Assembly: GCF_027579695.1 (NCBI RefSeq)
Contig: NC_083572.1
Location: 17,646,421 to 17,710,420 of the forward strand
Reading direction: 5' to 3'
Length of the DNA: 64,000 bases
DNA from: Neoarius graeffei
Taxonomy: Eukaryota > Chordata > Actinopteri > Siluriformes > Ariidae
Shown here: positions 49,470 through 61,429 of the stretch, piece by piece
Layout: each line of letters begins with the position of its first letter
Position numbering within the stretch: position 1 is the first letter of the stretch
Position numbers and translations under genes: made by a program
The notes under the pieces: generated by a model
Told to the model about the DNA's origin: nothing
The model's input: the letters and a program-made list of their open reading frames with translations, nothing else
Database searches by the model: none

Positions 49470-51020
49470 CACTGCCTATCAAGCAAGCCATCATCAGAAC
49501 AAACTCCTCAGCGAGATGGCAAAAACATTAGGTGTGGCCAAATCAACTCTTTGGTATGTTCTTGAAAAGAAAGCTCATGCTGGTGAGCTCGGGAACACTG
49601 AAAGGCCAGGAAGACTTTGGAAAACAGCTGCTGTAGATGGACAAGAATTCTTTCCCTGATTCAAAAAATACTCTTTCACAGCAGTTTGCCAGATCAAGAA
49701 CACAGACCTGGAGATAGGTACATCTGTGTCGGTCAACAGTCAAGAGAAGACTAAACCAGAGTAAACATAGAGGGTTTACAACATGATGTAAACCTCAAAA
49801 ACAGGAACACCAGATTACGGTTTACCCAAATTATCTTTTTTAAAAAAGCCCGTGCAGTTGTAGAACAACATCCTATAGACAAATGAGACAAAGATCACCT
49901 TGTATCAGAGTGATGGGAAGAGAAGCGTGTGAAGAAGGGAAGGAAATGCTCATGATCCAAAGCACACCACCTTGTCAGTGGAACAGGTTCCCTTGTATTT
50001 ATTATCCCCCGCCCAAACGAAGTTATAGAAACGGGGTTCAGTCGTCCGTCCATCTGGTGACGTTTTCGTTTCCAGGCCATATATTTTAAAACTCCTTAAA
50101 GATACCTTCATGAAACTTTGCATACATATCAAGCAACATGTGAACTGGTGCCTTTTGCTATTTTGGATTTTTGGAAAAAAAAAAGTATTTTTCAAATTTT
50201 TACCTTAAATAGATTTTGACTCGGTTTCTAAGAGCAATGTTCGTTTCCGGAGCATATATCCAAAACACTTCATGATACGGATTTGAAACTTGGTATACAA
50301 GTTAACAAGGTGATGTAGATGTGCCTTTTCATACTAAGAAATTTGAAAAATTTAAATTTTTCATGTTTCCATGGAAACAGTTTCAGACTTGGTCTCTCAG
50401 GTTAGTCTTGGGTATGTTTTGTTTCCGGAGCAGAACTTGAAAACTGAGTGGTCTGGTCATGAAAGTTGGTATGTGTTGATTGATTAATGTATATGTGCCT
50501 TTTGATGCTAAGAAATTTTGAGAAATTTAAATTTTTAGCTCACCTGGACCAAAGGTCTGGTGAGTTTATGCCATGGGCTGCTGAGGTCAGTGTAAAGAGG
50601 TAGGGTTGGTTTCCTGCAGCAGAACTTGAAAAATGTGACAATATCTTGAAACTTGGTATATAGGGTGGAGGATATAGACAACTCTGTCTTCTTGTTGATT
50701 ATGATTGCTGATAAAAGCAGCAAGATGAATTTTGAAGTGTACAGGGTTGTATTATCAGCTCAGGTTCAGTCAAAATCTCTGCAAAGAAGTGAAATGTTCT
50801 GCAATGGCCAAGTCAGTCACCTGACCTGAATCCAATTGAGCATGCATTTTACCTGCTCAAGGCAAAACTGAATAGCACAACACTTCAAGAATAGGCACAG
50901 ACTGAAGACAGCTGTAGTAAAGGCCTGACTGAGCATCACCAGGGACAAAACCCAGCATTTGGTGAGGTCTGTGGGTTCCTGATTGGCAGCCAAGTATTAA
51001 AAATGATTAATTTAATTTCA
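49470..51020 (+). pseudogene. decayed Tc1-like transposase with inserts
   Basis: Recognisable pieces: LLSEMAKTLGVAKSTLWYVL helix-turn-helix (49510-49565), TERPGRLWKT, TNETKITLYQSDGKRSVKKG (about 49882-49940), and [26 protein letters not shown] text near 50800-50865. Unrelated repeats separate the last two (49998-50760). Many stops. Confidence 0.72.
49998..50760. repeat. two dispersed repeats inside the Tc1 remnant
   Basis: The first begins TTATCCCCCGCCCAAACGAA with GTCGTCCGTCCATCTGGTGA and several variants of GTTTCCGGAGCA; the second is marked by TAGCTCACCTGGACCAAAGG (from about 50537). Both are typical fish non-coding repeats; class unknown. Confidence 0.55.
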
Positions 51021-51040
51021 GATCTGTAGGTGCTAAAGAA

Positions 51041-52185
51041 GGCAACTGGACTTGCTTGAAATTCTTGAAGACGTTTCACCTCTCATCCAAAAGGCTTCTT
51101 CAGTTCTGTCTGACTAGTGAGGAGTTCCAGGTATTTATCCTCTAGTGGACCAAAAGCAACCCTAAGGAGAGTCGTTGAGGTCACATGAGTTGTTGACACA
51201 CTCAGGCTACATCCACACGACAACGGCAATGAGATTTTATTAAAAAAAATATCGCGTCCACAGGGGCAACGGATCAGTAAAATATCAGGTACATATGGCA
51301 ATGCAACGCTTGCTGAAAACGATGCAATACACATGCCACACCTCTAGGGGCGCTGTAAGACGGTCCCATCGGAGACACCAGAACAATAGAAGTAGACGCA
51401 TGCGCATAAACCCCTTCTTCTACCCAGCGTGAAGCACTGTCAGGAACAAACACACAACAAGAAGATGGCTGCGACTACACGAGGAAATTGTGCCTTCTGT
51501 GTGTACAAATTAGTTTTATTAGTGTGCATAGTTTTATATAACTTTTAATTTTCTTATTGTGTGTGAACATTTTGAAAAGCAGTCTTATTCAAGAAATGGT
51601 TCAGTTACTTGTTTATTTAAAAGAAAAGCTGTATACAAAAGTGAATGCAATGCAGTGGTTCATACAAAACCGCGAGAGTGCTGCTTGTTCTAGTCATGTG
51701 GTTGTGACGTCATCGTAAACAAATCCGTTCTACTCATCCAGACGACTTCGGAACGGCGCCGTTGCCAGATTTTTCCACTCTGGAACCCGTTCTCAAAAAA
51801 TATCGTTGTGGGGCACCCAAAACGCCGGTGCCGTGTGGACGCCAGGCCGAAACGATAAACAATTTTATCAGATTCACCTGAATCTGTTGCCGTGTGGACA
51901 GGGCCTCAGTCATCCTGTAGGTGCTCGGGTCCCTGGAGGCCGGGTGTGAATGGTGTTAGCAGCCTAGAGAGTCGTTAGGGTGTAATCTGTGGGTCGTTGG
52001 TGCTCTCTGCCATCATGTGAGGCCTTAAAGTCAGCTGAGTCTTGGTATGGATGTGTATTCGGTTTTCTGGGAAGTGTGCCAAGGACTGCATTGTAGGTGG
52101 ATGATAAGTGGTGTCTCAGACCACTTAATTTCTGGTGGTTAGTTTGTCCAATTATGTTTGGTCCTTTTAAAAAAAAAAGTTCACC
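51041..52185. repeat. dispersed repeat split by a Harbinger-like MITE
   Basis: GAAGACGTTTCACCTCTCAT, CTTCTTCAGTTCTGTCTGAC and GGTGCTCGGGTCCCTGGAGG belong to a unit common in fish, perhaps the untranslated part of a larger retroelement. The MITE at 51205-51905 divides it; removing the MITE and one TCA restores CACACTCAGTCATCC. Confidence 0.6.
51205..51905. mobile_element. Harbinger-like MITE, third copy
   Basis: Ends GGCTACATCCACACGACAAC and complement GTTGCCGTGTGGACAGGGCC, flanked by TCA (51202-51204 and 51906-51908). 701 bp, shorter in the middle than the 997-bp copy. Confidence 0.87.
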
Positions 52186-52738
52186 AGAGTTAGGTGGGGT
52201 TTACATTAGACTACCAGCGGATCATCAGATTAACGTTTTTAAAACGATTAGCGTGCACACAGCAACGCCAATACACGATTCGCGTGCACACAGCAACGCC
52301 AATACACGGATACGCTCGGCTCCGCAGGCATCCTGCGCTCCAAATCACTCCACCCTGAACAGCGAGTGCCCTCTGGAGGGTGCGCACTCCGGCCCTGCGC
52401 AGCTCACAGAGCGCGCGAGTGAAGCGCACGAGCAGTGATTCGGGACTGAGCCGCTGTGTGTGTGATCCCAGTGCATATTGGGCATGCGCGTCACTTACCA
52501 CTTGCAAGTGGAAGGATGGGAAGCCTAAAGACAATCACAACTACACAATGGGCAGTATTTGCATCAGTATTTGCAGTATTTTCATACTTTTATACTCTTT
52601 AATGAAAGGTGATACAAGGCGGAAGTCCGCGCTGTTTTTCAGCAGTCGCGTCACATGACCAACGCCAGCGAATCAGGAAGGTGGATGTCACAGTGCCGTT
52701 GTCCAATGACGACGCCAGCTAGAGCTCAGCACAGCGTG

Positions 52739-55700
52739 TCTCGTCTCGTCTCGTCTTCTTCCGCTTTATCCGGGACCGGGTCGCGGAGGCAGCAGTCTAA
52801 GCAGGGAAGCCCAAACTTCCCTTTCCCCAGACACCTCGGCCAGCTCCTCGGGAAGAACACCGAGGCGTTCCCAGGCCAGCCGAGAGACATAGTCCCTCCA
52901 GCGTGTCCTGGGTCTTCCCCGGGGCCTCCTCCCGGGGGGACATGCCTGGAACACCTCCCCAGGGAGGCGTCCAGGAGGCATCCGAAAAAGATGCCCGAGC
53001 CACCTCAGCTGATTCCTCTCGATGTGGAGCAGCAGCGGCTCTACTCCGAGCTCCTCCCGAGTGACTGTGCTTCTCACCCTATCTCTAAGGGAGCGCCCAG
53101 CCACCCTGCGAAGGAAACTCATTTCGGCCGCTTGTATCCGCGATCTTGTCCTTTCGGTCATTACCCAAAGCTCATGACCATAGGTGAGAGTCGGAACGTA
53201 GATCGACCGGTAAATTGAGAGCTTCGCCTTTTGGCTCAGCTCCTTCACCACAATGGACCGGTAAAGCGACCGCATCACTGCAGAGGCTGCATCGATCCGC
53301 CTGTCGATCTCACGCTCTATCCTTCCCTCACTCGTGAACAAGATCCCGAGATACTTAAACTCCTCCACTTGAGGCAGAACTTCTCCACCAACCTGGAGAG
53401 GGCAAGCCACCCTTTTCCGGTCGAGAACCATGGCCTCGGACTTGGAGGTGCTGATTCTCATCCCAGGCGCTTCACACTCGACTGCAAACCGCCCCAGTGC
53501 ATGCTGAAGGTCCTGGTTTGAAGAAGCCAACAGGACAACATCATCCGCAAAAAGCAGAGATGAAATCCTGTGGTTCCCAAACAGGATTCCTTCTGGCCCC
53601 TGGCTGCGCCTAGAAATTCTGTCCATAAAAATTATGAACAGAACCGGTGACAAAGGGCAGCCCTGCCGGAGTCCAACATGCACTGGGAACAGGTCTGATT
53701 TACTGCCGGCAATGCGAACCAGACTCCTGCTCCGTTCGTACAGGGACCGGACAGCCCTTAGCAAAGAGCCCTGAACCCCATACTCCCGAAGCACCCCCCA
53801 CAGAATACTACGGGGGACACGGTCGAATGCCTTCTCCAGATCCACAAAGCACATGTGGATTGGTTGGGCAAACTCCCATGAACCCTCGAGCACCCTATGA
53901 AGGGTATAGAGCTGGTCCAGTGTTCCGCGACCAGGACGAAAACCGCATTGTTCCTCCTGGATCCGAGGTTCGACTATTGGTCGAATTCTCCTCTCCAGTA
54001 CCCTGGAGTAAACCTTCCCTGGGAGGCTGAGAAGTGTGATTCCCCTATAATTGGGGCACACTCTCCGGTCCCCTTTCTTAAAAAGAGGGACCACCACCCC
54101 AGTCTGCCACTCCAGAGGCACTGTCCCTGACCGCCACGCGATGTTGCAGAGGCGTGTCAACCAAGACAGCCCCACAACATCCAGAGACTTGAGATACTCA
54201 GGGCGGATCTCATCCACCCCCGGTGCCTTGCCACCGAGGAGCTTGCAAACCACCTCAGTGACTTCGGCTTGGGTAATGGACGAGTCCACCTCTGAGTCAT
54301 CAGCCTCAGTCTCCTCAGTGGAAGACATGACGGTGGGATTGAGGAGATCCTCAAAGTATTCCTTCCACCGCCCGACAATGTCCCCAGTCGAGGTCAACAG
54401 CTCCCCACCCGCACTGTAAACAGTGTTGGCAGAGTACTGCTTCCCCCTCCTGAGGCGCCGGACGGTTTGCCAGAATTTCTTCGAGGCCGACCGATAGTCC
54501 TTCTCCATGGCCTCCCCGAACTCCTCCCAGTTCCGAGTTTTTGCCTCCGCAACTGCCCGAGCTGCAGCACGCCTGGCCTGCCGATACCCGTCAGCTGCCT
54601 CGGGAGTCCTGGAGGTTAACATGGCCCGATAGGACTCCTTCTTCAGCTTGACGGCATCCCTTACTTCTGGTGTCCACCACCGGGTTCGGGGATTGCCGCC
54701 ACGACAGGCACCGGAGACCTTGCGGCCACAGCTCTGAACAGCTGCGTCCACAATGGAGGTAGAGAACATGGTCCACTCAGACTCAATGTCCCCCGCCTCC
54801 CTCGGAAGCTGGGAAAAGCTCTCCCGGAGGTGGGAGTTAAAGACCTCCCCGACAGAGTGCTCGGCCAGACGTTCCCAGCAGACCCTCACCATACGTTTGG
54901 GCCTGCCAGGTCTGTCCAGCTTCCTCCTCCGCCAGCGGATCCAACTCACCACCAGGTGGTGATCAGTTGACAGCTCAGCCCCTCTCTTCACCCGAGTGTC
55001 CAAGACATAGGGCCGGAGATCAGATGAAACGACTACAAAGTCTATCATTGACCTCCGACCTAAGGTGTCCTGGTGCCACGTGCACTTATGGACACCCCTA
55101 TGCTCGAACATGGTGTTCGTTATGGACAAACCGTGACTAGCACAGAAGTCCAATAACAAAACACCACTCGGGTTCAGATCGGGGAGGCCGTTCCTCCCAA
55201 CCACGCCCCTCCAGGTGTCACTGTCATCTCCCACGTGAGCATTGAAGTCCCCCAGTAACACAATGGAGTCCCCAGTCTGAGCACTCCTCAGTACCTCTCC
55301 CAGGGACTCCAAGAAGGCCGGATACTCTATACTGCTATTTGGGCCATAGGCACAAACAACAGCAAGAGCCCTCTCCCCAATCCGAAGGCGCAGCGAGGCG
55401 ACCCTCTCGTTCACTGGGGTAAACTCCAACACATGGCGGCTGAGCTGGGGAGCTATAAGCAAGCCCACACCAGCCCGCCGCCGCTCACCACGGGCGACTC
55501 CAGAGAAGTGGAGAGTCCAGCCCCTCTCGAGGAGCTGGGTTCCAGAGCCCAAGCTGTGCGTGGAGGTGAGCCCGACTATCTCTAGCCGGTACCTCTCAAC
55601 CTCCCGCACAAGCTCAGGCTCTTTCCCCCCCAGCGAAGTGACATTCCATGTCCCAACAGAAGCCCCTGCCTTCGACTGCCACCCAATCCACATTGCACCA

Positions 55701-56066
55701 GTCCCCTACTGCTACCTCTGTGGGTGGTGAACCCACAGGAGGTCGGGCCCACGTCAGCTCTTCGGGCTGAGCCCGGCCGGGCCCCATGGGCAAAGGCCCG
55801 GCCACCAAGCGCTCGCATACGAGCCCCAACCCCGGGCCTGGCTCCAGGGTGGGGCCCCGGCTGCGTCATCCCGGGCGACGTCACGGTCCTCGGATTTTTC
55901 TCCATAGGGGTTTTGGTGAACTGCTCTTAGTCTGGCCTGTCACCTAGGACCTGTCTGCCTTGGGAAACCCTGACAGGGGCATAATGCCCCCGACAACATA
56001 GCTCCTAGGATCATTCAAGCACACAAACCCCTCCACCACAATAAGGTGGCAGTTCAAGGAGGGGCA
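52739..56066 (-). mobile_element. RTE/Rex3-like non-LTR retrotransposon, near full length
   Basis: Read on the minus strand: 5' leader from 56066 (GCCCCTCCTTGAACTGCCAC), short GC-rich leader ORFs, the main ORF 55693-52766, and a very short 3' end (GGATAAAGCGGAAGAAGACG followed by GACGA repeats). A short tandem-repeat tail in place of poly-A is usual for this clade. About 3.3 kb. No clear TSD at the junctions. Confidence 0.85.
52766..55693 (-). CDS. LINE ORF: AP endonuclease plus reverse transcriptase (RTE/Rex3-like)
   Basis: Single uninterrupted 975-codon ORF. It would nick target DNA and reverse-transcribe the element RNA in the nucleus. Order: endonuclease (residues about 13-252) with [19 protein letters not shown] (148-154) and [11 protein letters not shown] (241-251); linker; reverse transcriptase with [12 protein letters not shown] (488-499), GFRPGRGT (584-591), [12 protein letters not shown] (615-626), [10 protein letters not shown] (674-683) and FADDVV (715-720); a C-terminal region with [10 protein letters not shown]. 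All catalytic residues that I can check are present. The start ATG ([10 protein letters not shown]) may not be the real one, since the related leader continues upstream in other frames. Confidence 0.92.
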   Translation of the reverse strand: MWIGWQSKAGASVGTWNVTSLGGKEPELVREVERYRLEIVGLTSTHSLGSGTQLLERGWTLHFSGVARGERRRAGVGLLIAPQLSRHVLEFTPVNERVASLRLRIGERALAVVCAYGPNSSIEYPAFLESLGEVLRSAQTGDSIVLLGDFNAHVGDDSDTWRGVVGRNGLPDLNPSGVLLLDFCASHGLSITNTMFEHRGVHKCTWHQDTLGRRSMIDFVVVSSDLRPYVLDTRVKRGAELSTDHHLVVSWIRWRRRKLDRPGRPKRMVRVCWERLAEHSVGEVFNSHLRESFSQLPREAGDIESEWTMFSTSIVDAAVQSCGRKVSGACRGGNPRTRWWTPEVRDAVKLKKESYRAMLTSRTPEAADGYRQARRAAARAVAEAKTRNWEEFGEAMEKDYRSASKKFWQTVRRLRRGKQYSANTVYSAGGELLTSTGDIVGRWKEYFEDLLNPTVMSSTEETEADDSEVDSSITQAEVTEVVCKLLGGKAPGVDEIRPEYLKSLDVVGLSWLTRLCNIAWRSGTVPLEWQTGVVVPLFKKGDRRVCPNYRGITLLSLPGKVYSRVLERRIRPIVEPRIQEEQCGFRPGRGTLDQLYTLHRVLEGSWEFAQPIHMCFVDLEKAFDRVPRSILWGVLREYGVQGSLLRAVRSLYERSRSLVRIAGSKSDLFPVHVGLRQGCPLSPVLFIIFMDRISRRSQGPEGILFGNHRISSLLFADDVVLLASSNQDLQHALGRFAVECEAPGMRISTSKSEAMVLDRKRVACPLQVGGEVLPQVEEFKYLGILFTSEGRIEREIDRRIDAASAVMRSLYRSIVVKELSQKAKLSIYRSIYVPTLTYGHELWVMTERTRSRIQAAEMSFLRRVAGRSLRDRVRSTVTREELGVEPLLLHIERNQLRWLGHLFRMPPGRLPGEVFQACPPGRRPRGRPRTRWRDYVSRLAWERLGVLPEELAEVSGEREVWASLLRLLPPRPGPG

Positions 56067-56243
56067 CATCCGTATCCGCGTATTCTCAATGTTTACACAG
56101 CACCGGACCAGACACAATCTGGATTGAATACGTGGACCCTGGCGGATTCCCGTTTCTCGGCGTTTCCAGGCGTTTTAACGTAAACGGACAGTGCGTCCGC
56201 GAAGAAAACGAGACAGATACGGTCTAATGTAAACTTGGCCTTA

Positions 56244-57348
56244 GATGTATATGTTGCAGGTCAAAAAATACTGTAATATTTTATTAATACTGGTTTACCT
56301 CTGTCCGTCAGACCGAAACGCCCTTTTTCTCAGCAACCACAAATCATAGCCACTTGGTACCAAACTTCAGCTTGGGGTTTTATACTGTGTATACCGTTTT
56401 CAGGTCTGTCGCACATCGACTTCCTGTTTATCGACTGAATGTATTTACGAAACATATAACATGGACTTACAAAATGTTCGTAACACTTTTCTCAGCAACT
56501 ACAAATCACACTTGGTTGATATTTGGTACCGAGCTTCAGCTTAGGGTTCTATACCAGGTATGCTGTTTGCAGGTCTGTCGCGTGTTGACTTCCTGTTTAC
56601 CGACTGAATGTATTTCCAAAACATATAGGGTGGATTTTGATGCTATTTCAAGAAGCAAAATGCTATTTCAAAATGACAGTTTACCAGGATGCTATTTGAA
56701 ATCCCTGGGGAGAACATTGCTCTTTCCTTACTTGTTTCAGGGTTCATTATTTGTTGAAGTCAACATTCATAGTAAGTGTCCTATTCCTTCGATTGCTCGC
56801 ATTCTGATATAAGCGAGAGTAGGGGGGATACGCAAGTGAGCAGTGCCTGACAGTTGATCTTGTATTTGTTCTGAAATTTACAGGTAAATTGTTACAATTT
56901 TGTGATCTCAGTAACTAATTGACCATGTCCAAGGGTTGTTCTGGAACTTGGTTGGTTGGTTGGTTAGTTGAACCCTACTTCAATCGAGCCCAGAACCAGA
57001 TTGTAATACAATGAAATTCAAGCATCAGGTTTAGACCACAAAGGAAAGGAGGCTTCACTGAGTCAAATCTAGTGTGCTAAACGAGGTGGAAAAGCAAACT
57101 ACAGTGCTTCAGTCTGTGGCTGATAAGGAGCTAGAAGGCATATAGCGAAGCTGTTCGTGACTCCCCATTAGCCAATGCCAGCAAGTGCTTCTGTCTGGTG
57201 TTGGTATATCAGATCGGAGTCTTTAATGGAATTAACTAGTCTGGGCTCCATGTACTCTGTCTCAAGTTTCTCCTGTCATGTATTTTAATTCAGTTAGGTT
57301 GAGCAAAGATGAGCAGGTTTGAAGTGACACACTTACACAGCTGTGTCT

Positions 57349-57392
<44 letters not shown>

Positions 57393-58426
57393 TGTGTGTG
57401 TGTGTGTGGGGATTAAATTTATCCGTTAGCATGTTTGGAAGAGCTCCAGGAGCAAATTCTTAATCGTGATACAGAGAGTACTGGGGTGTGTGCATGCCTC
57501 TAGCTGGAGACCTGCCAATGTTTAGAAACTCTGTGTTTTAGCATTTAGTAAGTTAGCACTCAAAAATGCATGAAAAGCAGTCTTGCCCATTTTCCCCAAA
57601 TAAAAAGAGATGTGTGTAGGTGTTTTGAACTCTCCGATATTAACCGACACGTTGGAGGCTCCACCCGCTCTCACATTTAGATTCACCTTTACTTTCTTTA
57701 ACTGTATATATATATATCTTGATGAGTCACGATTACAAATTTGATAATTTGAAGAAATAAAAAACGAATCATGATTATTTTCAGGCTGCGTAATATCTTG
57801 GCTTTTCCTAGCTGTAATTTTTTTTGTTTGTTTGTTTAGACAGCAATAATCTACAGTAGCAGGAATGCGCGTGACTTCACCCTAGGCGGAAGTAACACAG
57901 CAAAAACACAAAAAGATAGATCTCAACTGGGGAAAGAGCTGTTGTGTGATTGTACAAATAAATTGAACAAGAAATCCAAGCTCTCTTTTTACAGACTGCT
58001 GAAAGTTAAAGAAAAAGAACGCAGATGGAGGTAGTAGAAATAAGTTTATTACGAAAAGGTTCATTTGTTATTAGCGTTTTCATTTTTAATAAAAAATCTT
58101 TTAGTTAATCGGCTTTTATATTCTACTCCGACCTTTACAAATGTGCGTAAATTGTTGATTTATTAAGAAAATTAAACTCAATTTAACAAAAGGAATGTTT
58201 AAGTTGCTAAAGAATAGGAAAATAAATGTTGCGGTTTTGGGGGAGAATAAACATTTTTTTAATTTAATATTTTTTCAAAAATGGTGACACAATTGAATTG
58301 TGAATTGGGTGAATCTTTACATGCCTATTTTAAGTTCATTACTGGGAAATAAAATCTGTTTAACTTCAAAATCAATGTATGTTTGACTTGGCCAACATTG
58401 TACATGTCCAGAATTATATCATTTAA
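56244..58426. other. intron sequence with tandem duplication and TG repeat
   Basis: About 56321-56466 and 56500-56630 are diverged tandem copies (TTCTCAGCAACCACAAATCA; ACTTCCTGTTTATCGACTGA). (TG)n at 57353-57408. Nothing else recognised; short ORFs are not supported. Confidence 0.5.
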
Positions 58427-59150
58427 AAGTTGACGGCCTTTCGATTTCATAACACCGGTGAAATTTAGTTCCCTCTGAAATACGGTCATTGTGATGTTTA
58501 TTTCTCTAATATCTTTAAAAAAAAAAAAAGGAACCCAGGCCATTCTGTGGCTGGGGAAGTTATTTAATTTGAGGGGATCCCGAGCAAATAATGCGCATAA
58601 AATCACTCACTTCATGCAGTCAAGCAGACAGGGGACGTCTGGTATATGCATTTTTACCTTTCGGCGTCTTCTCTTGGATTTGACGGTAGCTGGCATTCAG
58701 TGTTGCATTACTGCCATCTACAGGTTTCCCTGACAGTTACATCATTCTGTCGCTAAACGAACAGCTGATCACACCGAGGTGCTCGCTGACCACCGATATT
58801 TATTAGTTTGGTCCTGCGTTTCCTTTCCTTCGTATATAACGCCTTTTTCTTCTTGCTTTCCGTTACTGTAGTCGGTCTTTCACGTTTCGTTCACGTCCTC
58901 CATTTTCCTCTTCTGTTTCAAATTTGTATCCCACAGTGCCTTGCGCGAACGGGGAAAGCCCCACCACGTGATGTATGACGTAGCATCTTTGTATTGTGTC
59001 ATGGTGAAGCAAGAAATAATACTGGAGAATTTGGGGCCACGTGGCCCAAAATTAATTAATTGCTCTATTCAATAAAATTGGAAGTCTGTGATTCGAATTC
59101 AGTAGTTTTTAGTCCACTAAACAAAAATAATTGGCTGTCGGGGGAAATTT

Positions 59151-59181
<31 letters not shown>

Positions 59182-59210
59182 AATGACCTAAACCTGAAAA
59201 ATCTGAAATT
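58427..59210. repeat. dispersed repeat, copy 2 (uninterrupted)
   Basis: Same unit as 38100-41390 but without the hAT element: CCCACAGTGCCTTGCGCG runs straight through the insertion point (about 58931-58948). Contains a (TTTA)n tract at 59145-59178. Confidence 0.85.
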
Positions 59211-60826
59211 CAGTCCTAAAATGAAGTGTAAGATCTAGTATGTTACAAATCATTTTAATGGTAAAGATGCTTATTTCTGTGTGTGCGTGTGTTTTTAATG
59301 TACAATGATGTATACGTGTGTTCTCTTCATGCAAAAGAAGACAGTTGTTTTTTGTTTAGTCGCACCACTTGAGTGGATCTTTTTAAATGCAAAAAAAAAA
59401 AGTCTAGTCCCACTAACTAACTTTTTTTTTTTTTTTCCCCCCAGTTGAATACTTCTTTCACCTCATTGCTCTTTGCCAGCGATGTCCTTTCAAAAGTCTT
59501 TCATATCCAAAATGAAGAAAAAGTGTGCAGGCTTAATATTTTATATTTAAGCAACATCTCACGAGCAAGAGTGTAGTTATACCGAATATCAGCACAGCTG
59601 AATCGCAGCTGTACTGATCTTCAGCATAACCACACATGTTGCAAACGCGATATTGCTTTTATACAACAGTTCCATATCTACGACGCTGACAGTGCCGGAT
59701 TTTATGGTCAAGTCATTCTCAGAAATAAGACACTTCTACTAAAGATCTTATGCTAAATGTTTAATTTAATTTAACTTTCCCCTCTAGCTTGTGCGCTTTG
59801 AAATGGTCAGTTAATATCGTGATCATTTTGGACTCGGGTATTTATACCGTGAAAAATGCAAACCATAACACCCTTACAGCAAAGAATGTAAAACGTTAGC
59901 CTCAGACTCACTGCGAATAAACCTTTATCATCTGTCCATTACTCAAGCTGTGGAACTGCATATTATTCATGCATCATATTACTGCACATTGTGTACCATG
60001 GAAACAAGTGGCTGAGAGTCAAAAACACATCCTTGGTTAGCATGAGAACAGGTGGAAATCTGGGATTTTGTGCATGTACTGTCTTTCCCTTCCCTTAGCC
60101 CAAATATTTACAATTTTATGTAATAAATCTTTTTTTTTTTTTTTTAAATACTGTGTTGCTTTTCTTAGAGTTGTGTTGCATGTTAAGCTCAACCCACAAC
60201 ATTGCATATTAAATACTGAGGAGAGCTAAAGGAGTGTGTGTGTGGGGGGGGGGCGTGTCTGCAGTTTAAGGCGTGCCTCATCCTCTGCTGCAGTCCACTG
60301 CTGCAGTCCCTCCCTCTCCCTTTGTCTCGCTCAGGGATGTAGGTAGCGTTTTGCTCATTAGCCCAGCAAGTAAAAACAAACACAGTGGCCGAACAGATTC
60401 GTATCGATTCGCTGTAATCAATCCCTGCTTCCTAATTTTGAGCTCAGCCAAGTGAAGTTTGTTGTTGTAAGCTAAAACAACTTCACCTCATTCCTCTCAG
60501 TAAGGCTTCCACTAGACAGTAATATGCTCCACAAGACAATGATGATAAATGACTCCCCCCCCCCCCCCCCCCCCCCCTTCTAAATCCTTTTGCATCTTAC
60601 TGTTTGGAGGCAGCAGGTATGTCATTATAACCTGCTACTAGAAGTTACAAAGAGCTTGAATAATAAAACACAGAGGAATAGGTGCATGTGAGATGAAGCA
60701 ATGCTGTAGAATATGATTGATTGTTTAGGGCTGCTTGATAAGCAAGGAATCAAATGCAATGGGGTGCAATTTTTATTTAACAATTATTTGCCGAAGGTGA
60801 GATCGAGATTATTATTGAAATAATAT
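59211..60826. other. intron sequence, nothing recognised
   Basis: Homopolymer runs: G at 60244-60253 and C at 60555-60587. No repeat ends and no domain. This may be genuine unique intron sequence. Confidence 0.45.
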
Positions 60827-60955
60827 TGGCTGACTTTGAGTGGTATATCAGATGTATTCCATTCAGCTAGCATGATATTTAACAAGCCGAAGACGGGTTC
60901 AGTATCATGCTAGCTGAATGGAATACATCTGATGGACCACGGGGGGAAAAAGCCA

Positions 60956-60990
<35 letters not shown>

Positions 60991-61429
60991 CCTTTTGTAA
61001 TTTAGTGTGCAAACTTCATGGCCATGTTTATTTACAAACCGTCACAGTCACTCGCTAGCACGGAAGTTTTACATCTCCAACATGTCTCTCTTCCAGTTTT
61101 TCGATGTCCGTTGATATGTTTTTCTCTTGTAAATATGAATGAAGAATATCTAATGAAGTTTCAGTAGCCTTTTGAGTGTTCAGTGCATCTGTAGTTTTCA
61201 GCTTTCAGTTTATTTATTTAGTGCTTAATCCTAGCACTGGATGAGCCTCGTCTTCTCTCTCCCGGCTGACAAAGAAATGATCGTACACATGCGCAGCAGA
61301 AAAGTTTTGTCATTGTCTTTTCATGAGCTCCAATATGTGACGTCATGTTGTCTTGACAACGTGCAATATTATAACAATATTGCGTGCTCATTTTCCATTG
61401 AGGAGAGTGGCGTAATACATGGAGGATAA

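Larger units (their letters stand above)
52193..56240. mobile_element. Harbinger-like MITE carrying a LINE
   Basis: Ends GGTGGGGTTTACATTAGAC and complement GTCTAATGTAAACTTGGCC, flanked by TTA (52190-52192 and 56241-56243). Its own sequence is 52193 to about 52738 and about 56067-56240 (some 720 bp). The rest is the LINE. GCGTGCACACAGCAACGCCA is repeated at 52252 and 52282. Confidence 0.85.

Noticed and set aside
52655..54419. Several plus-strand ORFs of 96-187 codons across the LINE
   Set aside because: They are antisense shadows of the 975-codon minus-strand ORF.
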